64,000 nt of DNA from Streptococcus sp. F0442 (lineage in GTDB: Bacteria > Bacillota > Bacilli > Lactobacillales > Streptococcaceae), in the NCBI RefSeq assembly GCF_000314795.2, contig NZ_KB373315.1, positions 308,501 through 372,500 of the forward strand, written 5' to 3'. The first letter of the stretch is position 1; each line of letters begins with the position of its first letter. The notes under the pieces were generated by a model, which saw only the letters and a list, made by a program, of their open reading frames with translations, was not told where the DNA came from and did no database searches. The position numbers and the translations under genes are program-made. This document shows, piece after piece, positions 58,038-64,000 of this stretch.

Positions 58038-59024
58038 TTACCATGAAGGAGCTAGAGTAGGTGCTTCTAAAGCTTCTAACCACCAATCTTCTTTAATTGG
58101 CATCAGAGTTACAGATAGTCCTCCCATATTTAAGCAAGTCATGTAGTGACCAGTTTTTACAAATTTAACTTTTACGCCTTCTAAATCTAATAATTGAAGA
58201 ATGTCATTCGTAAATACTAGTTCTTCTAATTTTGATGTAGCTCCCAGGTTATTAATGAGGAGTGCAAACCTGTCACCTTTTTTACATTTGAAGTGGATGT
58301 GTAGTTTATTAATTAGTTCATTAGCGAGTAGCTCAGATGAATGAATATTTTCAGTTTTATATCCGCTTTCGCCATGAATGCCGATACCATATGAGATTTG
58401 ATCGTCATCTAATTGAAACATATTTTTTTTGGTTATAGGATTCAAAACTGAGGAGGTTGCGACTCCTAATGTGGCAATATTTGCTGAAATAGAGAGAGCT
58501 GATTTTTCAATCTCTTCAATAGTTGCTCCCTTTTGAGATAAATAACCTAATAATTTGTGAAGAAAGATAGTTCCTGCGACGCCTCTATGTCTTGGTGTAA
58601 ATCCATTTTTATCTACAGAAACATCATCGTGTGAAATAATGTATGCAACCTTGATATTTTCATTTTTTGCCATTTGTATGGCTTTTGAAAATTCTTTTAA
58701 GTCAGCTTCAAAATTTTTTATAATAATGAAGACACCATTCCCTTTATCTAGAAAACGAATGAGCTTAAAAATATCTTCTGCTTTAGGGGGGATGAAAATA
58801 GGCCCGCAGATAGCTCCAGAAAGCATTCCTTGGCCAATAAATCCGAAATGGGCTGGCTCATGACCACTACCACCGCCAGAAATTATAGGAACGAGGTTGC
58901 TAGATTGGTTTTGATCGTAGAGGGCAGTTGTTTTTTCTAGTTGTTTTAAATTAGGATAGATTTTTACTAATGCATCAATGCTTTGCTGTACAGTATCCTT
59001 TATATGGTTAAATATTTGTGCCAT
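58038..59024 (-). CDS. dhaQ: DhaK paralogue DhaQ (dihydroxyacetone sensor)
   Basis: 328 residues from the ATG at 59024 (AAGGATTG upstream on the minus strand). DhaK fold with ISGGGSGHEPAHFGFIGQGM and the Dha-binding His in GIGIHGESGYKT, but clearly diverged from the dhaK in this cluster. In Lactococcus lactis DhaQ binds dihydroxyacetone and activates DhaS. It lies directly behind dhaS, matching that role. Confidence 0.85.
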   Translation of the reverse strand: MAQIFNHIKDTVQQSIDALVKIYPNLKQLEKTTALYDQNQSSNLVPIISGGGSGHEPAHFGFIGQGMLSGAICGPIFIPPKAEDIFKLIRFLDKGNGVFIIIKNFEADLKEFSKAIQMAKNENIKVAYIISHDDVSVDKNGFTPRHRGVAGTIFLHKLLGYLSQKGATIEEIEKSALSISANIATLGVATSSVLNPITKKNMFQLDDDQISYGIGIHGESGYKTENIHSSELLANELINKLHIHFKCKKGDRFALLINNLGATSKLEELVFTNDILQLLDLEGVKVKFVKTGHYMTCLNMGGLSVTLMPIKEDWWLEALEAPTLAPSW

Positions 59025-59033
59025 TATCAATCC

Positions 59034-59570
59034 TTATTTTCTTGTATTTTGCTGCGAGATTAGAATGACATATGTTCTTGCATCTAATTCTGTAATATCT
59101 GTACTATTGAAAATTATATCTTTAAAAGTTTCTGCAAGTGCATGACTGTGATAGAGAATTACAGATTCCGTTTTTAACTCAGGTGCTGTCTCAAGTCCGT
59201 ATTCTTTTATAATTTTTTCAACAACTTGTCGGCAATAATCTAAGAAAAAATTTTGTATATCATTTTGTCCACTGATGTTAAAGATTTGTTTGTATAAGTT
59301 TTTATTGTAATCAAAAAAATAGAAGAGCTCTTTTACAAGTTGAAGCCCTGAAATGTATTCAAGATTATCCGTCACCTGTTCCTGTAGATCAGTTTTTAAA
59401 ATCCATTCAATTAGATCAAATTTGTCTAAAAAATAATTATAAAATGTTTGTCTTCTGATACCAGATAATTCCATAATATTACTTACGGAAATTTTGTCAA
59501 ATTCTTTTTTTTCAAGTAACAGCGCAAAGGTTTTAGCAATCCGTTTTTTGGTAATAAGTGATGTATGCAT
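59034..59570 (-). CDS. dhaS: TetR-like activator DhaS
   Basis: 178 residues. N-terminal HTH: KKRIAKTFALLLEKKEFDKI then VSNIMELSGIRRQTFYNYF. The rest is the helical effector domain. In L. lactis DhaS activates dhaKLM together with DhaQ. Divergent from dhaK with the expected operator between them; first gene of the dhaS-dhaQ operon. Confidence 0.87.
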   Translation of the reverse strand: MHTSLITKKRIAKTFALLLEKKEFDKISVSNIMELSGIRRQTFYNYFLDKFDLIEWILKTDLQEQVTDNLEYISGLQLVKELFYFFDYNKNLYKQIFNISGQNDIQNFFLDYCRQVVEKIIKEYGLETAPELKTESVILYHSHALAETFKDIIFNSTDITELDARTYVILISQQNTRK

Positions 59571-59623
59571 GGAACTACCTTCTAATCTATTATTTTAAGT
59601 ATACCACATTAGTAGAGAAAGGA

Positions 59624-59675
59624 GGACATTCTCAAAAAATTGTCCATTCTCAAGATGTCACCTCCTCGTTATAAT
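59624..59675 (+). promoter_or_regulatory. DhaS operator and dhaK promoter
   Basis: GGACA-N12-TGTCC at 59624-59645 has the same arms and spacing as the L. lactis DhaS site. TATAAT at 59670-59675 is a good -10, but no -35 stands at the right place, as expected of an activator-dependent promoter. A partial second copy (ATTCTCAAGATGTCACC) follows the operator. Confidence 0.8.
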
Positions 59676-59707
59676 GTAGGTGTAAAAAAGAAAAAGGAGT
59701 ATAGCTC

Positions 59708-60694
59708 ATGAAAAAAATAATTAATGATCCCAAAAATGTTGTGAACGAAATGTTAGATGGTTTAGCTTACGTTCACTCAGATTTAGTTAAACGTGTTGAA
59801 GGTTTTAGTATCATTCAACGGACAGCAGATAAATCTGGCAAAGTTGCTATTATTTCTGGCGGTGGTAGTGGTCATGAACCATCTCATGCAGGTTTTGTAG
59901 GTGATGGAATGTTGTCAGCTGCTGTATGTGGAGCTGTATTCACTTCTCCTACGCCAGACCAAGTATTAGAAGCGATTAAAGAAGCTGATGAGGGAGCTGG
60001 TGTATTCATGGTTATTAAAAACTATTCAGGAGATATCATGAATTTTGAAATGGCTCAAGATATGGCTGAAATGGAAGGAATTGAAGTTTCAAGTGTTGTT
60101 GTAGATGATGATATTGCAGTAGAAGATTCTTTGTATACACAAGGTAAGCGTGGAGTGGCAGGAACTATTTTTGTGCATAAAATATTAGGATTCTACGCTC
60201 GAAATGGAAAATCTCTTAAGGAAATAAAAGAAATTGCAGATAAACTTGTTCCAAATATTCATACTGTCGGTTTAGCATTGAGTGGAGCAACCGTTCCAGA
60301 AGTTGGAAAGCCTGGATTTGAATTATCAGATGAGGAGATTGAATTTGGTATTGGTATTCATGGTGAACCTGGTTATCGTCGTGAAAAAATGGGACCTTCT
60401 AAAGTATTGGCTGAGGAATTAGTAAATAAATTAATCGAATCATATGATGAAAAGAGTGGTAACTTTGGTATTTTGGTAAATGGTATGGGTTCGACACCAC
60501 TCATGGAACAATATGTATTTGCAAATGATGTAAACTCATTACTTAAAGAAAATGGAATTAAGGTTATCTATAAAAAAATCGGAGATCTTATGACATCGAT
60601 TGATATGGCAGGTATTTCTTTAACATTGATCCGTTTAGAGGAGGAAGAATGGTTGGATGCCCTGAATTCACCTGTTACAACTATTGCATGGTAA
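59708..60694 (+). CDS. dhaK: PTS-dependent dihydroxyacetone kinase, DhaK subunit
   Basis: 328 residues with IISGGGSGHEPSHAGFVGDG and the covalent substrate His in GIGIHGEPGYRR. It holds Dha for phosphorylation by DhaL-ADP/ATP. AAAGGAG precedes the ATG. First gene of dhaKLM. Confidence 0.95.
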   Translation: MKKIINDPKNVVNEMLDGLAYVHSDLVKRVEGFSIIQRTADKSGKVAIISGGGSGHEPSHAGFVGDGMLSAAVCGAVFTSPTPDQVLEAIKEADEGAGVFMVIKNYSGDIMNFEMAQDMAEMEGIEVSSVVVDDDIAVEDSLYTQGKRGVAGTIFVHKILGFYARNGKSLKEIKEIADKLVPNIHTVGLALSGATVPEVGKPGFELSDEEIEFGIGIHGEPGYRREKMGPSKVLAEELVNKLIESYDEKSGNFGILVNGMGSTPLMEQYVFANDVNSLLKENGIKVIYKKIGDLMTSIDMAGISLTLIRLEEEEWLDALNSPVTTIAW

Positions 60695-60707
60695 GAAGGA
60701 GAAAATA

Positions 60708-61283
60708 ATGAGAGCTGAAACAGCAATAAATTGGATGAATAGATTCAATGAAAAAGTTCAAGAAAAACAAGTATATCTTTCTGAGTTGGATACACCAATA
60801 GGTGATGGTGACCATGGTGGAAATATGGCTCGTGGTATGGATGCCGTTGTTAATGAACTAAAAGACAAAGAATTTAGTTCCGCAGGTGATGTATTTAAAG
60901 TAGTCTCCATGCAACTTTTAAGTAAAGTCGGAGGAGCTTCAGGACCTCTCTATGGTTCGGCATTCATGGGAATTGCAAAAGCTGAACAAGAGGGAGGAAC
61001 ATTTGCTGATGCCGTTAAAGCAGGTCTTGAAATGATTCAAAAACGTGGAAAGGCTGAAGTTGGCGAAAAAACAATGGTGGATGTTTGGACTCCTGTATTA
61101 AATGATGCTGAAAAAGGTCAATTGACAATTGAAAAGATTCAATCATATGTTCAGGCGACAGCACCTTTAAAAGCAACGAAAGGCCGTGCTTCCTACGTAG
61201 GTGAGCGTTCGATTGATCATATCGATCCAGGATCATATTCATCAGGCTTATTATTTGAAGCCTATCTAGAAGTGGAGGAGTAA
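60708..61283 (+). CDS. dhaL: Dihydroxyacetone kinase, DhaL subunit
   Basis: 191 residues from ATG 60708 (GAAGGAG upstream). ADP-binding DhaL fold with Mg-binding Asp cluster TPIGDGDHGGNMARG and GGASGPLYGSAFM, and RASYVGERSIDHIDPG. Its bound ADP is recharged by DhaM. Confidence 0.95.
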   Translation: MRAETAINWMNRFNEKVQEKQVYLSELDTPIGDGDHGGNMARGMDAVVNELKDKEFSSAGDVFKVVSMQLLSKVGGASGPLYGSAFMGIAKAEQEGGTFADAVKAGLEMIQKRGKAEVGEKTMVDVWTPVLNDAEKGQLTIEKIQSYVQATAPLKATKGRASYVGERSIDHIDPGSYSSGLLFEAYLEVEE

Positions 61284-61284
61284 T

Positions 61285-61659
61285 ATGTCATCCATTGGTA
61301 TTTTGATAGTATCTCATTCAAAAAATATAGCTCAAGGTGTAGTTGATTTGATTTCAGAAGTCGCAAAGGATGTATCAATTACTTATGTGGGTGGTACCGA
61401 AGATGGAGGAATTGGGACAAGTTTTGATAGAGTTCAATCAGCACTAGAAAAGAATAAGGCTGATACAATATTAGCTTTCTTTGATTTAGGATCTGCAAAG
61501 ATGAATCTTGAGATGGTTGCTGATTTTTCAAATAAAGCAGTGATAATAAATCAAGTTCCAATTGTGGAAGGAGCATATACAGCCGCAGCTTTGGTTCAAG
61601 CTGGTGTTGATATTGATAGTATTCAATCTCAATTAAAAGAGTTAGAAATCAATAAGTAG
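61285..61659 (+). CDS. dhaM: Dihydroxyacetone kinase phosphotransfer subunit DhaM
   Basis: 124 residues, the single EIIA-Man-like domain of Gram-positive DhaM: IGILIVSHSKNIAQGVVDLI contains the phosphorylated His; GTSFDRVQ and FFDLGSAKMNLEM follow. It takes phosphate from HPr. No glpF-type channel is in the cluster. Confidence 0.95.
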   Translation: MSSIGILIVSHSKNIAQGVVDLISEVAKDVSITYVGGTEDGGIGTSFDRVQSALEKNKADTILAFFDLGSAKMNLEMVADFSNKAVIINQVPIVEGAYTAAALVQAGVDIDSIQSQLKELEINK

Positions 61660-61773
61660 AAACATTACGAAAAAGCTGATATCTTCCAGCTATAGTTAGC
61701 CATTAATGGCTATAAGGTTGAAGAAGATCTACTTCCAATTTTTTGCTCTATTCATTGACGAAATGGTAACATT

Positions 61774-61805
61774 GAGAAAGGATAAGGTTTGTCCTTTCTC
61801 TTTTT
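61774..61805 (+). terminator. Terminator of dhaKLM
   Basis: GAGAAAGGA / TCCTTTCTC stem and T5. A second small dyad TAGCCATTAATGGCTA lies at 61697. Confidence 0.8.
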
Positions 61806-61952
61806 GATGTTAAGAGTGGCTAGAATATATTTTTAAAGTTTAAATATTTATAATAGGTTGTATTAAACCAGATAAAGAATAATAAATCATAATAAGGCTA
61901 TTATTTTTAAGGTTTACAAAAGGACTATTTGATTTTTACAGATCAATACCAC

Positions 61953-62132
61953 TTTCCTATTTCATATGTATTTATTCACATTTTATGAAATAAAAAGCAG
62001 ATAAAGTTTTAAAAACACATGGTATTTAACTGTTTTTAGTTTGAAAACCATACTTTTCAAACTAAGTGTTTAAGACTTTCCTTCATTTAATATCAAAATC
62101 ATACCAGAGAAGCCCTTGTAACGGGCTTGTTT
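61953..62132 (+). repeat. Diverged block U (cassette right end) and hairpin
   Basis: CCTATTT...ATTTTATGAAAT, CTGTTTTTAGT and CATACTTTTCAAAC occur in the same order as in block U at 22341 and 29819, followed by a degraded tail-like run and the hairpin AAGCCC / GGGCTT. This marks the dha side as another former element end. Confidence 0.55.
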
Positions 62133-62658
62133 TTGGTTTATTCAAGTTTAAAAAAATAATAAATCGAATCAAAGTCTTTCAATTGATGACCTAGGATGAT
62201 AGAGCGGGGTATGATCGAAAGTCTTAGTCTCTAACAATTATTCTTATTCTATATAAAGTAAAATAGGTGAATCTGAAGTATCCACGAAGCTGTAATAGAG
62301 TTAAATTTAAGGCCATGGATGTCCTAACGCTTGATCATGGCTATTCGATATACTGTTGACAAAATGGAAAAAAGGAGAGTCATTAAACATGGTATGAATG
62401 AAGTGAATACTTAAATAGAAGAGGCCTTATTAGAAATTTGAATTGAAATTTCTTAACTAAATAGGAATAGCTAAAGTATTTTAGGCACCCGAATTTTGAG
62501 TTTCCCTTTGGAGAAAGAGTTATTATACTCTGTTTTACCGGATAGTTCCTCAAATCGACCGCTTAGACAAAAGGTCTTGTCTCTTTTTTCTTTGTTTGTT
62601 ATAGTAGGGCTATCAAAGGAAGCAAGTCGTCCTATCAAAAAAATGAAGAGGTAACATC
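62133..62658. other. Gene-free stretch
   Basis: No frame with support on either strand. A terminator-like AGACAA / TTGTCT with T-run lies at 62570-62592, and TATAGT near 62600 plus AAGAGG before 62659 serve the next gene. Confidence 0.5.
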
Positions 62659-62970
62659 ATGAAAAAATTAATCGGTATTAGCTTTATCTTAGCAGCAGTT
62701 GCTGTCATCTTTTTCAGTCAAGTGGGTTATCCACAAATTGATGCCAATCTTTGGCCATTAGTCCCAATTGCTTTGTTTGCATTTTTTACAGTAGAGAATG
62801 TTTTGAAGAAAGATTATAAATCTAGTTTAATCTGCGCAGTTATTGGTTTAATGATTGCAAACGCGATCTACGATCTCTTGCCGGTTTCAAATGGCTTAGT
62901 GATTACAGCGGGTGTCCTCGCTTGCGTGGGTCTTAGTTTTCTTTTACCGGATAAGAATAGCAACAAATAA
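62659..62970 (+). CDS. LiaF-like small membrane protein
   Basis: 103 residues, four hydrophobic helices (LIGISFILAAVAVIFFSQVG; LWPLVPIALFAFFTV; SLICAVIGLMIANAIYDLL; GLVITAGVLACVGLSFLL). It resembles the N-terminal membrane part of LiaF-type proteins, and is a paralogue of the gene at 63718. Neighbouring LytTR gene suggests an envelope-stress circuit. Confidence 0.65.
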   Translation: MKKLIGISFILAAVAVIFFSQVGYPQIDANLWPLVPIALFAFFTVENVLKKDYKSSLICAVIGLMIANAIYDLLPVSNGLVITAGVLACVGLSFLLPDKNSNK

Positions 62971-62976
62971 AGAAAG

Positions 62977-63153
62977 AGAGTGGGACAGAAATCGGTAATT
63001 CGTTAGAATTCGATTTCGTCGTCCCACCTCCGCACAGTTGAGTAGGGCTATAAAAGCTGATGAAATCAGCGTAGTAGAGCCCACTCAACCACTGCGTCTT
63101 GCTCGACAATCCAAAGACAATTGAGAGGCTAGGACTTTTGTCCTAGCCTCTTT
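62977..63153 (+). repeat. 180-bp intergenic repeat, copy 2
   Basis: Nearly identical to 32171-32350 with the same three hairpins; AGGACTTTTGTCCTAG in the terminator differs by compensating bases from copy 1. Confidence 0.75.
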
Positions 63154-63266
63154 ACTTCTCAAAAACTACCTCTTGATGGGCAAAACGTGCCACTTACTGA
63201 AAAGCTCTTGTTTTGTTTTCAACAGCTGTTATAATGGTACTATCAAAACGTTGGGAAAGGAGTTTT

Positions 63267-63713
63267 ATGAAAGTTAGAATCGAATTGGATCCATCAATGG
63301 ACGAGCCAGAGATCTTGATTCGAGCTCCTCGCTTGACCCCGGAGTTGACCCAGCTACAAGAGAGAATTCTAGAACAAAAAGTCGCTCCATTAGCCTTCTA
63401 CAAGGATCGAAGCGAGTATTTTCTAGATGTAGCATCCATCCTCTTTTTTGAGACGGATGGGGAGAAGATTTTTGGACACACCAAGGATGAGGCCTATGAG
63501 GTCAAGCAGAAGCTCTATGAGTTGGAGGAGTTGCTTCCCATCGCCTTTTGCCGGATTTCCAAATCCACCATTGTCAACGCAAAGCAGATCTACTCGTTGG
63601 AAAAGTCTTTTTCAGGGACTAGCACTGTCAGCTTCTACCAGACTCATAAGCAGGTGCACGTGTCCAGACGCTACTATCAACTCTTAAAAGAACGACTAAA
63701 TGAAATGAGGTAA
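63267..63713 (+). CDS. LytTR-domain transcriptional regulator
   Basis: 148 residues from ATG 63267 (AAAGGAG upstream). N-terminal about 45 residues without a receiver domain, then a LytTR domain (ILFFETDGEKIFGHT; FCRISKSTIVNAKQI; VSRRYYQLLKERL). Stand-alone LytTR proteins usually pair with a small membrane inhibitor, here the LiaF-like genes on either side; the downstream one starts four bases after its stop. Confidence 0.87.
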   Translation: MKVRIELDPSMDEPEILIRAPRLTPELTQLQERILEQKVAPLAFYKDRSEYFLDVASILFFETDGEKIFGHTKDEAYEVKQKLYELEELLPIAFCRISKSTIVNAKQIYSLEKSFSGTSTVSFYQTHKQVHVSRRYYQLLKERLNEMR

Positions 63714-63717
63714 TATC

Positions 63718-64000
63718 ATGAGAAAAAAATTAATCGGTATATTCTTGATTCTTCTAGCAGCCTTGGTGCTTTTACAAGGCTATTTTGTAAAATGGGATAT
63801 CAGCATCTGGACCTTAGCTTGGGTCACCTTGCTTGCAGTCCTGTCCCTATCTAGTTTCTTGAAACGCCATTTTGGTTGGGGCTTCATCTATGGACTTTTA
63901 GCCCTCTTTTGTCTCAATGGGCAATACCATTTTCTTCCGGTGTCCAATTCGGTGGTTATCCTTTCTTCGATTTTAGCCGTGATTGGGCTCAATATTTTAT
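63718..64000 (+). CDS. LiaF-like membrane protein (partial, runs off the window)
   Basis: First 94 residues only: four hydrophobic helices, starting LIGIFLILLAALVLLQGYF, with LPVSNSVVILSSILAVIGL matching LPVSNGLVITAGVLACVGL in the gene at 62659. Probable membrane partner of the LytTR regulator. Confidence 0.75.
   Translation, partial: MRKKLIGIFLILLAALVLLQGYFVKWDISIWTLAWVTLLAVLSLSSFLKRHFGWGFIYGLLALFCLNGQYHFLPVSNSVVILSSILAVIGLNIL

Noticed and set aside
57692..62132. tRNA-Thr 3' end as the attachment site of a dha island
   Set aside because: No copy of the tRNA 3' sequence itself was found near 62.1 kb; only the following hairpin is similar, which is too weak for an att call.

Overview
The window is a piece of a Streptococcus chromosome, most likely from the mitis/sanguinis/parasanguinis group. 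The evidence is the gene order (pnp-cysE-cysS-mrnC; rplM-rpsI; hrcA-grpE-dnaK-dnaJ; tig-rpoE-pyrG-fba), CIRCE and cre sites, LPXTG anchoring, and AT-rich Gram-positive promoters. Species cannot be fixed from the sequence alone.

Layout. 1-15.2 kb is core. It holds the end of pnp, cysE, a double-GNAT protein, cysS, mini-RNase III, a PucR-type regulator, msmK and dexB (sugar uptake and isomalto-dextran use), a large LPXTG M14 metallopeptidase on the minus strand under a cre-overlapped promoter, an ArAE-type membrane protein, rlmB (apparently leaderless), rae1, degV, and rplM-rpsI behind an L13 leader.

15.2-32.1 kb is accessory. Directly after rpsI lies a truncated tyrosine integrase. After that the last 51 bases of rpsI, or a recognisable derivative, recur at 17203, 22453, 25122, 28276, 29931 and (degraded) 32104. 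Between these tails sit unrelated cargo modules: metal efflux and CadD/CadX; TMEM175 fragments, a K+ channel and DUF389; malolactic enzyme and malate permease; an exported protein with a SMI1/KNR4 protein; and XRE/PspC/DUF3169. Cassette ends share conserved blocks. I read this as tandem accretion of integrative or cis-mobilizable elements at the rpsI 3' end.

32.1-57.8 kb is again mostly core: CsbD, a rhomboid-like protein, VanZ-RDD, ACT and UPF0210 proteins, two tandem phosphoglycerate-mutase-like phosphatases, a DacB/LdcB-type carboxypeptidase, the hrcA heat-shock operon, truA-PLP/HMP kinase-ECF S component, tig, rpoE, pyrG with a CTP-sensing attenuator, tRNA-Leu, fba, a three-gene ABC-2 exporter under a cre-overlapped promoter, and tRNA-Thr.

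57.8-62.1 kb is a dihydroxyacetone module (dhaS-dhaQ divergent from dhaK-dhaL-dhaM) with a DhaS-type operator. Its right side carries a diverged copy of the cassette right-end block. 62.6-64 kb has two LiaF-like membrane proteins flanking a LytTR regulator.

Three intergenic families look like structured RNAs or small repeats and are not explained by the genes: a pair at 7461 and 40759 with covarying stems; a pair at 42761 and 43731 in opposite orientation flanking a DJ-1 gene between dnaK and dnaJ; and a 180-bp near-identical pair at 32171 and 62977.
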